Program-made: the position numbers and the translations under genes | NCBI RefSeq assembly: GCF_946902905.1 | Contig: NZ_OX336385.1 | Span: 1,112,501 to 1,176,500, forward strand | Source of the DNA: Streptococcus sp. Marseille-Q6470 | GTDB lineage: Bacteria; Bacillota; Bacilli; Lactobacillales; Streptococcaceae | DNA length: 64,000 bases | Reading direction: 5' to 3' | The notes under the pieces: generated by a model | The model's input: only the letters and a program-made list of their open reading frames with translations | Told to the model about the DNA's origin: nothing | The model's database searches: none | Shown: positions 27,483 to 35,487 of the stretch, piece after piece | Layout: every line of letters begins with the position of its first letter | Numbering within the stretch: position 1 is the stretch's first letter

Positions 27483-28105
27483 TATGCAAGAACCTCCTCG
27501 ATTTTAGAGATAGCTGCTTGAGTAACAAGAAGTTTGTCACTATTTGCGATGTCAAGAACACTTGCAGTTGTAGCAGTCGCAACTTTCACGTTTGGAAGGT
27601 TACGAGCTGAAAGAGCTGCGAATTCGTTTCCTTCTTCAAGAATAACAAGGACTTTAGAATCGATGCTCAAAGCTGCAAGAACTTTTGCAAATTCAGCAGT
27701 TTTTGGAGCTGTAAATTCAAGAGAATCAACGGCTACAAATTTGTTTTCAGCAACTTTTTCTGAGTAAACAGATTTAAGTGCAAGGCGACGAACTTTTTGA
27801 GGAAGTTTGTACGCATAGCTACGTGGAGTTGGTCCGAAGACGATTCCACCACCACGCCATTGTGGAGAGCGGATAGAACCTTGACGAGCACGTCCAGTTC
27901 CTTTTTGACGCCATGGTTTGCGTCCGCCACCTGAAACAGCTGAGCGGTTTTTAACTGCGTGAGTTCCTTGACGAAGGCTAGCGCGTTGGCTGATGATCAC
28001 ATCAAACACAACAGATTGGTTTGGTTCGATACCAAAGATTGCATCGTTAAGAACAACTTCGCCCGCTTGTTTACCAGTTTGGTCGAATAATGTTACATTT
28101 GCCAT
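27482..28105 (-). CDS. rplD: 50S ribosomal protein L4
   Basis: L4 lines the exit tunnel and represses the S10 operon in E. coli. The 207-residue protein starts [20 protein letters not shown] and has the extended loop [19 protein letters not shown], which reaches the tunnel. AAGGGGAACACAGTCAAA lies before the ATG. It follows rplC by 24 bases. Whether L4 acts on the rpsJ leader here is unknown. Confidence 0.98.
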
Positions 28106-28129
28106 TTTGACTGTGTTCCCCTTTCCTTA

Positions 28130-28756
28130 TTATTTACCAGCTTTAACTGCTGACTTGATAGTGATAAGAGATTTCTTAGCACCTGGTACGTTACCTTTGA
28201 TAAGGATAACGTTCTTTTCTGGAACAACTTGTACAACTTCAAGGTTTTGAATTGTTACTCGGTCGCCACCCATACGTCCTGCAAGGTTTTTACCTTTGAA
28301 TACGCGGTTAGGTGCAACAGGTCCCATAGAACCTGGACGACGGTGGTAACGAGAACCGTGAGCCATAGGTCCACGTGATTGCCCGTGGCGTTTGATAACA
28401 CCTTGGAAACCTTTACCTTTAGATGTACCAGTTACATCAACAATGTCTCCAGCTGCGAAAGTTTCAACTGTGATTTCAGCACCAACTTCCAAGCCTTCAA
28501 CGTTTTTGAATTCACGAATGAAGCGCTTAGGAGCCGTGTTAGCTTTTGCTACATGTCCTTTAGCAGGTTTGTTGCTCAATACTTCGCGTTTGTCATCGAA
28601 ACCAACTTGGATAGCGTTGTAACCATCTGTTTCAACAGTTTTAACTTGAAGAACAACGTTTGGAGTTGCTTCGATAACTGTTACAGGGATCAATTCGCCA
28701 GCTTCAGTGAAGATTTGAGTCATTCCCACTTTTTTCCCTAAGATTCCTTTTGTCAT
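28130..28756 (-). CDS. rplC: 50S ribosomal protein L3
   Basis: L3 is one of the first large-subunit assembly proteins and reaches toward the peptidyl-transferase centre. The 208-residue protein starts [20 protein letters not shown] and has the tip loop [36 protein letters not shown] lies before the ATG. An 82-base spacer separates it from rpsJ. Confidence 0.98.
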   Translation of the reverse strand: MTKGILGKKVGMTQIFTEAGELIPVTVIEATPNVVLQVKTVETDGYNAIQVGFDDKREVLSNKPAKGHVAKANTAPKRFIREFKNVEGLEVGAEITVETFAAGDIVDVTGTSKGKGFQGVIKRHGQSRGPMAHGSRYHRRPGSMGPVAPNRVFKGKNLAGRMGGDRVTIQNLEVVQVVPEKNVILIKGNVPGAKKSLITIKSAVKAGK

Positions 28757-28838
28757 GAGAAAATAGTTCCTTTTCTATATTTTTTATTCAAAAAGTTTTT
28801 AACGAGCGTTTTTTATGCTCAAGGTATCAAGCTTTAAA

Positions 28839-29147
28839 TTAAAGTTTGATTTCTACGTTTACACCACTTGGAAGATCCAATTTCATCAAAGCGTCAACTG
28901 TTTTTTGAGTTGGGTTGATGATATCGATCAAACGTTTGTGTGTACGCATTTCGAATTGTTCGCGAGAATCTTTATATTTGTGAGTCGCACGAATGATTGT
29001 GTAGAGGCTACGCTCAGTTGGAAGTGGGATTGGACCCGCAACTTGTGCACCTGTACGAGTAGCTGATTCTACGATTTTTGCAGCCGCTGTGTCAAGCGTA
29101 CGGTGTTCGTAAGCTTTCAAACGGATACGGATTTTTTTGTTTGCCAT
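28839..29147 (-). CDS. rpsJ: 30S ribosomal protein S10
   Basis: S10 (NusE) acts in the small-subunit head and in transcription antitermination with NusB. The 102-residue protein starts [20 protein letters not shown] and has the signature [24 protein letters not shown]. It is the first gene of the ribosomal cluster, with AAAGGAGAAAAAG before the ATG and a 135-base leader behind a clear promoter. Confidence 0.98.
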   Translation of the reverse strand: MANKKIRIRLKAYEHRTLDTAAAKIVESATRTGAQVAGPIPLPTERSLYTIIRATHKYKDSREQFEMRTHKRLIDIINPTQKTVDALMKLDLPSGVNVEIKL

Positions 29148-29280
29148 CTTTTTCTCCTTTTCGTCTATTTAAGATAATAGGCTAGCTCCACAAGAAAACC
29201 GACGCGCGTTGCGTGGCAATGCAACCGAGCGTGTCGCAACCTCTTGCATCAAAGCTAAGGCTGTAATTTACAGCACCATA
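29148..29280 (-). promoter_or_regulatory. Structured leader of the S10 ribosomal operon
   Basis: The leader of about 130 bases has strong complementarity: GACACGC pairs with GCGCGTC (about 29194-29243) and GTTGC..GCAAC pairs lie inside. A CTGTAAATTACAG palindrome lies near its 5' end (29259-29271). Such leaders can carry ribosomal-protein feedback control; here that is inferred and the ligand is unknown. Confidence 0.45.
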
Positions 29281-29282
29281 AT

Positions 29283-29311
29283 AGAATAACACAAAGCCCC
29301 TGCGATTGCAA
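29283..29311 (-). promoter_or_regulatory. S10 operon promoter
   Basis: On the minus strand TTGCAA (29306-29311) and TATTCT (29283-29288) are 17 bases apart. This would drive the whole cluster through rplQ, since no strong terminator is visible before 14541. Confidence 0.65.
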
Positions 29312-29412
29312 GGGATTTGACAGGATTTTTTAAATTTTTTAGATGAAACTGTTTTCTTATTGCCCCTTATCTCAAAAAAGCATAAATGAAGAGCAAATTT
29401 TTATTTTTTCTT

Positions 29413-30045
29413 CTATATAGTATTCATAATATTCGTTTCGATCTGAAATATATCATTCGATTGATTTATCAAGATATCTGTTTTTGACTCGGTTTCTTTA
29501 TAATATTGCAGATACTGTTCTCGTCTCATTTGCTGACTAGCCAATATAAAGGATGCATCGCCATTTCTCACAGCCGTATCTCGAGCTAGACGCCTCTTTA
29601 ATTCTGTCTCTTCATCCGTGTAGAAACAAATGGTTTTGTCAAAGAGTTCCTTTGGAAGAAAACCCACAGACATCCCTTCGACTATCAGAATTGGTTTTGC
29701 TCCCGATAAGACCTCACTAGCCTTCCAAGGTTCTTCGATTGTTAAGACATCCATACCCGCTTGCAAGGCTAGAATATCTCTCTGCAAACTTGCCAGTTCA
29801 TGCGCCACTGGCAGACAAGCTGTCACCTTTTGATCAGGTGCTTGCTTTGGTACTACCAGGTGACGTTCTGAGGTTATGTAGGGATCTGTTTCTAGCAAAT
29901 TTACTGTAGTAGAATCTATGGCTTGATATAATTCCTGAGCGAAGGTTGATTTACCTGAAGCCCCATGACCGTAGATCCCTAGCGTCCTAATTCTTCCTGA
30001 GTCTATTTCTGAGACCAGTTGCTCTATTAAGTCTTTTTTCTTCAT
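29413..30045 (-). CDS. P-loop NTPase, uridine-kinase-like
   Basis: The 210-residue cytoplasmic protein has a Walker A motif GIYGHGASGKSTFAQEL (about residues 23-39). A later LIVEGMSVGFLPKELFDKTI matches the uridine kinase / phosphoribulokinase strand that carries the Walker B-like acid. A lid-type arginine cluster (LKRRLARDTAVRNGDASF) follows. The substrate is unknown: uridine, pantothenate or another small molecule are all possible for this superfamily. Its ATG overlaps the nrdG stop by four bases (ATGA), so it is the last gene of the nrdD operon. A nucleotide substrate would fit with the context, but that is inference. Confidence 0.8.
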   Translation of the reverse strand: MKKKDLIEQLVSEIDSGRIRTLGIYGHGASGKSTFAQELYQAIDSTTVNLLETDPYITSERHLVVPKQAPDQKVTACLPVAHELASLQRDILALQAGMDVLTIEEPWKASEVLSGAKPILIVEGMSVGFLPKELFDKTICFYTDEETELKRRLARDTAVRNGDASFILASQQMRREQYLQYYKETESKTDILINQSNDIFQIETNIMNTI

Positions 30046-30638
30046 TCTCTCTTCACCTGTTCATAGCTTTCTTTTCCATCGTTAAGCTTGTCCCAGATCA
30101 CCACTTGCCCACTTTTGAGGGATTTTTGTACATCGATAATTCGTTGATTGGAAGAGCCACGGAATTGAAGCATGAGATTACGCTTGCTTTTATCATACCG
30201 TCCATCAACCAAGATATCAATCATTGACAAGAGCTCCCGTTTATCAGGTGTCTCCAACATCATCTCTTCCCAAGTGTAACCCGTCCAAGACCAGATATCT
30301 TTTTCTGGTAACTCTTTCCGAATGCGTTTAATGAGAGGCAAAAGAATTCCAGTATTCAGGAATGGCTCTCCACCGAGTAGGGTCAAACCTTGAACATAAG
30401 GCTGGGCAAGATCTGCCATAATCTGTTCTTCCAACTCTAGTGTATAAGGAATCCCGGCATTAAATGACCAGGTCGCTACATTGTAGCAACCTTCACAGTG
30501 AAACATACATCCTGCTACATAAAGCGAATTGCGCACCCCCTCGCCATCCACAAAGTTAAAAGCCTTATAATCGATGATTCGACCTTGGCTCAGCTCCTCA
30601 CTCTTCCACTCGCCTGGTTTTGGTGTATTCCATGTCAT
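30042..30638 (-). CDS. nrdG: Anaerobic ribonucleotide reductase activating protein
   Basis: NrdG is a radical SAM enzyme that makes the glycyl radical on NrdD under anoxia. The 198-residue protein has the iron-sulfur motif C-X3-C-X2-C in AGCMFHCEGCYNVATWSF and the SAM-binding LTLLGGEPFLN. The ATG at 30638 (MTWNTPKPGEWKSEEL) is chosen because GGAGTAGAAAGT lies upstream; an earlier ATG at 30662 would overlap the acetyltransferase end. It lies 5 bases after that gene. The operon order nrdD, small gene, acetyltransferase, nrdG, kinase is the one I recall from pneumococci. Confidence 0.96.
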   Translation of the reverse strand: MTWNTPKPGEWKSEELSQGRIIDYKAFNFVDGEGVRNSLYVAGCMFHCEGCYNVATWSFNAGIPYTLELEEQIMADLAQPYVQGLTLLGGEPFLNTGILLPLIKRIRKELPEKDIWSWTGYTWEEMMLETPDKRELLSMIDILVDGRYDKSKRNLMLQFRGSSNQRIIDVQKSLKSGQVVIWDKLNDGKESYEQVKRE

Positions 30639-30643
30639 ACTTT

Positions 30644-31144
30644 CTACTCCAAGTCTATCCAATAGCGCTCCGTTCCATTTCGAACATCCTCCAATTGGCC
30701 TCCATTGGCTAAGATAACAGCTCTGCTGGCCTGATTTTCCGTGCTACATGTCACAAGCGCTCGTTTGATATTCTTTTCCTTGGCAATTTGTAGACCTTGT
30801 CGGAGGGATTCTTTGGCGTAGCCTTTGCCCCTTTCAGAGGGACGGATGGAGTAGCCAATATGGCCAGCATGATTCAGCAATCCCTCATTTAGTCTCAGCC
30901 GTAAATTTAAAAAACCTAAAGCATGATCTGATTTATCAAACAATACGAACTGAATTGATGGAACACGATTTTTAGGCAATTTTATTCCCATTTCTTTATT
31001 AAGGTTAGTTTCTAGCCAATTCTCATAATCAAAGTTCTCAGCATCCCAAAATCCGCCATCGTGGGCTGATTGGCTCTTTTCAAACTCTGCCATCATGTTT
31101 AATACAGCTTCTTTATCTGCCAATGTCGGTCTGCGTAATTCCAT
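30644..31144 (-). CDS. GNAT-family N-acetyltransferase
   Basis: A predicted acetyl-CoA-dependent acetyltransferase of 166 residues. The acetyl-CoA loop is seen in GHIGYSIRPSERGKGYAKES (R/Q-X2-G-X-G/A pattern, about residues 94-113), followed by the late strand ALVTCSTENQASRAVILANGG. The ATG at 31144 (MELRRPTLADKE) has a GGGAGGGGAAT site; the longer frame to 31186 is rejected. The substrate is unknown. It lies inside the nrd operon between the 46-residue gene and nrdG, with a small terminator-like hairpin just upstream that may lower its expression. Confidence 0.88.
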   Translation of the reverse strand: MELRRPTLADKEAVLNMMAEFEKSQSAHDGGFWDAENFDYENWLETNLNKEMGIKLPKNRVPSIQFVLFDKSDHALGFLNLRLRLNEGLLNHAGHIGYSIRPSERGKGYAKESLRQGLQIAKEKNIKRALVTCSTENQASRAVILANGGQLEDVRNGTERYWIDLE

Positions 31145-31159
31145 ATTCCCCTCCCTGCT

Positions 31160-31186
31160 ATAAGAAAAGCGAGAGGCAACTCTCAC
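31160..31186 (-). terminator. Intra-operon terminator / attenuator hairpin
   Basis: On the minus strand GTGAGAG / CTCTCGC form a 7-bp stem with a TTGC loop (31169-31186), then TTTTCTTA. It overlaps the stop codon of the 46-residue gene and precedes the acetyltransferase binding site, so it may act as a partial terminator in the nrd operon. Confidence 0.6.
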
Positions 31187-31323
31187 TTTTTCTTGTTTTT
31201 GTTTAAAAACTGTTCTCTAAGGCTAGCCACTCGGTCTTTTTTGCTGCTTCCACCTTTCGAATGTTTCTCGTGGAATCGTTGGACCAAGGCCTTGCCTTTA
31301 TCATCTAATTGATATTTTCCCAT
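31183..31323 (-). CDS. Small basic protein of the nrd operon (46 residues)
   Basis: Function unknown. The 46-residue product starts MGKYQLDDKGKALVQRFHEK and ends SLREQFLNKNKKK. It is highly charged (many Lys, Arg, Asp) with no membrane segment and is probably helical. It begins 13 bases after the nrdD stop with a weak GAGAGAGAT ribosome binding site, and ends in a terminator-like hairpin. I recall a gene of this size at the same place in pneumococci, which supports a real gene. A role linked to NrdD is suggested only by position. Confidence 0.75.
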   Translation of the reverse strand: MGKYQLDDKGKALVQRFHEKHSKGGSSKKDRVASLREQFLNKNKKK

Positions 31324-31336
31324 GCTATCTCTCTCT

Positions 31337-33544
31337 CTAATTTCTTACTTCATGTCCTGCTGTTTTGATAGTAGAACCGTTCATGTGTTTGACACGCGCA
31401 GCAATTTCCTTGTGGCGTCCATTAACCATCGGACGCGCTTGTGGGTTCCCAAGATAGCCACAGGTTCGTTTAACCACGTCTACTGTTTTAGGATCATTAT
31501 TTCCACAGTTAGGACAAGCAAATCCTCTCTCAGTAGGTTCAAAATCTCCTTCAAAATCACACTTGTAACAGCGGTCAATCGGAGTATTAGTTCCGAGATA
31601 ACCTACACGATCATAAGCATAGTCCCAAACAGCTTCCAAAGCCTTTGGATTTTGTTGGAGAACTGGGTACTCGCAGTAGTGGATAAAGCCACCTGATGCA
31701 CCTGCTTCTGGGTAGACTTTCTCAAAGTCCAATTTTTCAAAAGGTGTTGGATTTTTGCGGACATCATAATGAAAGGAATTTGTGTAGTATTCTTTATCAG
31801 TAATGTCTGGAATAGAGCCGAATTTCTCTGTATCCAAACGACAGAATCGGTCCGTTAAACTTTCAGATGGTGTTGAATAGATAGAGAAGTGATAACCGTA
31901 TTGGTCAGACCACTCTTCTACTCGGCGCTTCATATCACGAATAATATCCAGTGTAAATTCCTTGGCTTCTGGATTAGTTTCCCAATCATTACCAAAGAAG
32001 ACGGTCGCTACCTCGTACAAGCCAATATAGCCCAGAGAAATAGTTGCACGACGATTCTTAAAGAGTTGATCAACACTTTCTTCTTTTCCAAGACGACGTC
32101 CGAAGGCTCCATATTGATAAAGAATTGGTGCATTAGCTGGAGTGGCTTCCTTGGTTCTTTCCACACGATAAACCAAGGCATCTTCCGCGATGTTCATGCG
32201 CTCGTTGAAGATTTCCCAGAACTTGTTCAGGTCGCCTTCTGATTCGAGGGCAATACGAGGAAGATTGACCGTCACCACCCCTAGATTCATACGGCCCGAA
32301 TTGACTTCTACTCCATTTTCATCCTTCCATCCTTGAAGGAATGAACGGCATCCCATCGGAACTTTGAAAGAACCAGTCAACTCGACAATCTTATCATAAG
32401 ACAAGACATCCGGGTACATGCGCTTAGTTGCACACTCAAGAGCCAACTGCTTGATATCGTAGTTAGGCGATCCCTCTTCTAAGTTAAGTCCTCTTTTTAG
32501 GGTGAAGATGAGTTTTGGGAAGATAGCTGTACGGTGTTCTGAACCAAGCCCCTTGATTCGAATGTTTAAAATCGCCTTTTGAATTTCACGTTCAAAACGA
32601 TTGGTTCCTAGACCGAAACCAAGAGAGGTAAAAGGGGTTTGACCATTTGAGGTAAAGAGGGTGTTAATCTCGTACTCTAGAGATTGCATGGCATCGTAGA
32701 TGTCCTTTTGCGTTTTCTTCCAGGCGTACTCCTCACGCTTATCAGGCAGAACCCATTCCTCTGCATCTTTGAGGTGCTTTTGGTAATTTTTCTCTGCATA
32801 TGGAGCCAAGACTTCATCAATCCGGTCTGCTGAACAGCCTCCATACTGACTTGATGCAACGTTGGCGATGATTTGGGAAATCTGTGCTGTCGCAGTTTGG
32901 ATAGACTTGGGACTCTCTACCTCAGCATTCCCAATCTTAAAACCATTTTCCAACATGCCCTTGAAATCAATCAAACAGCAGTTAGTCATAGGGGTGTAGG
33001 GGCTATAGTCCAAATCGTGATAGTGGATATCCCCTTTTTGATGGGCATTTGCCACATGTTTAGGAAGCATTTGAAGTCCGATTGATTTTCCAACAATTCC
33101 TGCCGTCAAATCACGCTGGGTATTAAAAACATCACTATCCTTATTGGCATTTTCATTGACAACCGCCTGATCTTTATTGAGCAGTTTATGGATGCTGAAG
33201 TTAATATCTGTTGCTTTTGAGCGCTCAAAATCACGCTGGGTCCGATAAGTAATATACTCCTCGGCCAAAGCGTATTCTTTAGCTTCCAACAACTCGTGTT
33301 CTACGATATTTTGGATTTCGTAGATTTTTACACCTTGCGGGAAACGGCTATGAATCTCTTCAACGATACGTTCAACTAGGGTACTAAGTCGCTTTTCAAC
33401 CAAAGGGGTTACATCCATCACCTTTTCAGCAGCCTTATGAAGCGCTTTGTCAATCTTGTCTACATCAAAAATTACACGTCTGCCGTCACGCTTTTCAACG
33501 AATAAAGTCGGATCAGGGACAGCCTTCTCTTCCAATACAATCAT
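31337..33544 (-). CDS. nrdD: Anaerobic (class III) ribonucleoside-triphosphate reductase
   Basis: NrdD makes dNTPs from NTPs without oxygen, using a glycyl radical and formate. The 735-residue protein has an N-terminal ATP-cone (VEKRDGRRVIFDVDKIDKAL, about residues 16-105) for allosteric control. The zinc site is CYKC..CPNC (about 640-665), and the glycyl radical motif is RTCGYLGNPQARP near residue 690. Catalytic cysteines lie in TNCCLIDFKG and GMC-like VPMGCRSFLQ. The ATG at 33544 (MIVLEEK) is chosen over 33550 because AAGGG is then 7 bases away. It is the first gene of a five-gene operon. No clear NrdR box was found. Confidence 0.97.
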   Translation of the reverse strand: MIVLEEKAVPDPTLFVEKRDGRRVIFDVDKIDKALHKAAEKVMDVTPLVEKRLSTLVERIVEEIHSRFPQGVKIYEIQNIVEHELLEAKEYALAEEYITYRTQRDFERSKATDINFSIHKLLNKDQAVVNENANKDSDVFNTQRDLTAGIVGKSIGLQMLPKHVANAHQKGDIHYHDLDYSPYTPMTNCCLIDFKGMLENGFKIGNAEVESPKSIQTATAQISQIIANVASSQYGGCSADRIDEVLAPYAEKNYQKHLKDAEEWVLPDKREEYAWKKTQKDIYDAMQSLEYEINTLFTSNGQTPFTSLGFGLGTNRFEREIQKAILNIRIKGLGSEHRTAIFPKLIFTLKRGLNLEEGSPNYDIKQLALECATKRMYPDVLSYDKIVELTGSFKVPMGCRSFLQGWKDENGVEVNSGRMNLGVVTVNLPRIALESEGDLNKFWEIFNERMNIAEDALVYRVERTKEATPANAPILYQYGAFGRRLGKEESVDQLFKNRRATISLGYIGLYEVATVFFGNDWETNPEAKEFTLDIIRDMKRRVEEWSDQYGYHFSIYSTPSESLTDRFCRLDTEKFGSIPDITDKEYYTNSFHYDVRKNPTPFEKLDFEKVYPEAGASGGFIHYCEYPVLQQNPKALEAVWDYAYDRVGYLGTNTPIDRCYKCDFEGDFEPTERGFACPNCGNNDPKTVDVVKRTCGYLGNPQARPMVNGRHKEIAARVKHMNGSTIKTAGHEVRN

Positions 33545-33586
33545 ATCCATACCCTTTTCTTAAATATAATATTGATTCTAAAAAGT

Positions 33587-33614
33587 ATTATATCACTAAA
33601 AAAATAAAAATCAA
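33587..33614 (-). promoter_or_regulatory. nrdD promoter
   Basis: On the minus strand TTGATT (33609-33614) and TATAAT (33587-33592) are 16 bases apart. The -35 box lies in the distal arm and T-tail of the upstream gene's terminator. Confidence 0.65.
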
Positions 33615-33663
33615 TATCTTGTGTTAAAAAATAAAAATTTTTTAAAATTACACAAGATATTGA
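33600..33663 (-). terminator. Terminator with a long AT-rich hairpin
   Basis: TCAATATCTTGTGT (33611-33624) pairs perfectly with ACACAAGATATTGA (33650-33663). The 25-base AT-rich loop is itself partly self-complementary. TTTTTATTTTTTT follows on the minus strand. It ends the GT-C-like gene, whose stop is 6 bases away. Confidence 0.75.
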
Positions 33664-33669
33664 TAGTTT

Positions 33670-35223
33670 TTATTTTAATTTGTAGAGTTTAAAGTCTTTG
33701 AATTCACTTTGAACCGCTTGATAATTTTCAGCTAAAAGTTGCTCAACTTCTGTCCATAGGGTTGTTTTTGTATTCACTACAATCATCTTTGGTTGATTAT
33801 CTCGTAGATCATTTACAAGCTTGGTACGATTTGCATCAAGTCCTGTATGCAATCTCGGTGATAATAACTGACTAGCAGCCAAGCGTTCGCTAGCCTTATA
33901 ACTACTTGTCTGATCATCCCAAACATAGATACGATCTGTAGCTTGCGTTTCCCCTTTGACCTTAGCTTCAATACTAGTTCGTTCTTGAAATTGTTCCGCA
34001 TGAAGCAAATATCGTGATAGTACAGGTGCTAAAAATAGATAAGTAAGAGCTAAAATTGGCAGATAGGCATTCCCTTTTAGAAAAGCTCCCCATACCGAAG
34101 TTTCTTCTCTAGATCGTCTACGACGATTGGCTCCTTCTGGTTTCTCTGTACGAATCCCAGCCAGTAAAAGAAGAGACAAGAAAGGAAGTAACTCCACCAT
34201 ACGACTGCCGTGGATTTGGTCTGTAGAAAAAATTTCTAAAACCAATACCAAAATGACAGCAATTGCAGCAAAGATTGATAAGACAGACTGTTTCAATGGT
34301 TTAGATTGGAAGAGGCCTGTAAATGCCATCGTCAACGCTCCAAGAGCAATGGCTAACAATCCATAGAAAAGGATGTTGTCTAGCAATCCCGGGTTAGACG
34401 TAAAGTTCAAACTATCTACTGGGTAGAGTATTTGACTAATCGCATTTCCAAAACTACCTTTATAAACCGTGTAGTAGCCAATTGGATAAAAGAAAATTGA
34501 AAAACCAAGGCCCGCAGCAAAAAATTGATAGACCCCATGAGTCAATTTATTGCGACCGACATTAAAAGCTGTTACTGCAAGAAACAAGACGAATGCATAC
34601 AAGGTTGTAACCAAAGGTGCAAAGAAAAATGCTAGAGCCAAGCTAGCTCCAATACGTAAGAAACCCCTATCTTGGTTTGGTTCTGCCAAATAAGCCGTCA
34701 CTAAACTTAGAGCATAAAACAAGAATGGGAGAGCAAGAATAGTTGCATAGCCACCACCAAAGCTAAGAGCACTAGCTAGGATATAAAAGACTGTCAATAC
34801 TTGTTGTGATTGTTTATTTTGTTCCGTCAGATTGTAAGCTGAAGGAAAAAGAAAGAATCCGGCACCTACTAAAGCTAACCAATTAAAGACGGCAAACAAA
34901 ATACTTCCCTGGGTTACATACTGTAAAAAGTAATAGAGGATACCACTCGTTCCAAAATAATCTGTGTAGACGTCGCCGCTCTGATGCATAGCCCATCCAA
35001 TATAAAAATCCTGGGACTGCTCAGGACTTATTAACCCTAAGAAGAAGGGTAAAATTACGGACACAAGCACCACTATAGTACTCAAAAAGAGGATATTCAA
35101 AAATGGTAAGCAGGCAGGCTGACGAGTTTCAACCTCGAGTTGCTCCTCATTTTCTACTGGAGCATCCTGACTTCCCATCCAAGTTGGAGTTGGTTCGTCT
35201 TCTAATCTGCCATATACGTTCAT
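33670..35223 (-). CDS. Polytopic membrane protein, GT-C glycosyltransferase-like
   Basis: A 517-residue protein with an acidic cytoplasmic N-terminus (residues 1-38), about eleven membrane segments and a C-terminal outer domain of about 130 residues (from ERTSIEAKVKGETQATDRIY). The first outer loop, SQDFYIGWAMHQSGDVYTDY with a following GTSGILYYFL, matches the pattern of GT-C (PMT/GT39-like) membrane glycosyltransferases: an early acidic residue, then G-X3-Y-X-D-X-F, then G-X-L-Y-Y. That suggests a lipid-linked sugar transferase, but no known family was matched with certainty. It has its own promoter and terminator and is not part of an operon. No competence (cin-box) motif was seen upstream. 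Function remains open. Confidence 0.7.
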   Translation of the reverse strand: MNVYGRLEDEPTPTWMGSQDAPVENEEQLEVETRQPACLPFLNILFLSTIVVLVSVILPFFLGLISPEQSQDFYIGWAMHQSGDVYTDYFGTSGILYYFLQYVTQGSILFAVFNWLALVGAGFFLFPSAYNLTEQNKQSQQVLTVFYILASALSFGGGYATILALPFLFYALSLVTAYLAEPNQDRGFLRIGASLALAFFFAPLVTTLYAFVLFLAVTAFNVGRNKLTHGVYQFFAAGLGFSIFFYPIGYYTVYKGSFGNAISQILYPVDSLNFTSNPGLLDNILFYGLLAIALGALTMAFTGLFQSKPLKQSVLSIFAAIAVILVLVLEIFSTDQIHGSRMVELLPFLSLLLLAGIRTEKPEGANRRRRSREETSVWGAFLKGNAYLPILALTYLFLAPVLSRYLLHAEQFQERTSIEAKVKGETQATDRIYVWDDQTSSYKASERLAASQLLSPRLHTGLDANRTKLVNDLRDNQPKMIVVNTKTTLWTEVEQLLAENYQAVQSEFKDFKLYKLK

Positions 35224-35252
35224 TCGCTCTCTCCTATATTTTAATTTGTTCT

Positions 35253-35281
35253 AGTATATCAAAAAGTCTAGTTCTTGTCAG
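35253..35281 (-). promoter_or_regulatory. Promoter of the GT-C-like gene
   Basis: On the minus strand CTGACA (35276-35281) and TATACT (35253-35258) are 17 bases apart. It overlaps the 3' end of the small ORF upstream. Confidence 0.65.
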
Positions 35282-35402
35282 CCTTTGGCGGACGTTCGCT
35301 CAACTTTTCAGACAAGGTAACAAAGCGTTCAATCTCATAAAAACGATGATATGAAACTCTTTTATAGCGGTCTAAAAAATTTTTTTCTTCTACTGTAAGC
35401 AT
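35268..35402 (-). CDS. Small hypothetical protein (44 residues)
   Basis: I do not recognise this protein. It starts MLTVEEKNFLDRYKRVSYHR and is followed by FYEIERFVTLSEKLSERPPK; it is charged, soluble and probably helical. The ATG at 35402 is preferred because GGAG is 9-10 bases upstream; the ATG at 35408 would be only 2-3 bases from it. It lies between the mnmG terminator and the GT-C-like gene, and the latter's promoter overlaps its end. Its codons look like those of a real gene and the binding site is good, but its length makes the call moderate. Confidence 0.6.
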   Translation of the reverse strand: MLTVEEKNFLDRYKRVSYHRFYEIERFVTLSEKLSERPPKADKN

Positions 35403-35442
35403 AGTCATTTCTCCTTTTCTCTTAATTCGAAAAATGAAGAAA

Positions 35443-35484
35443 AATTTAAAAAACTGAATTCTCAAAAGAGAATTCAGCTTTTTA
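35443..35484 (-). terminator. Rho-independent terminator downstream of mnmG
   Basis: The perfect 10-bp inverted repeat CTGAATTCTC / GAGAATTCAG with an AAAA loop (35454-35477) has A/T runs on both sides. On the minus strand TTTTTTAAATTTTT follows. Confidence 0.85.
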
Positions 35485-35487
35485 TTT

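Noticed and set aside
32873-33085. Plus-strand frames inside nrdD, mnmG, capD and ABC genes
   Set aside because: All are antisense to well-supported genes and have no independent evidence.
33611-33663. Paired NrdR boxes upstream of nrdD
   Set aside because: The inverted ACACAAGATATTGA arms with a T-tail fit a terminator of the upstream gene; the 16-base NrdR palindromes are not present.
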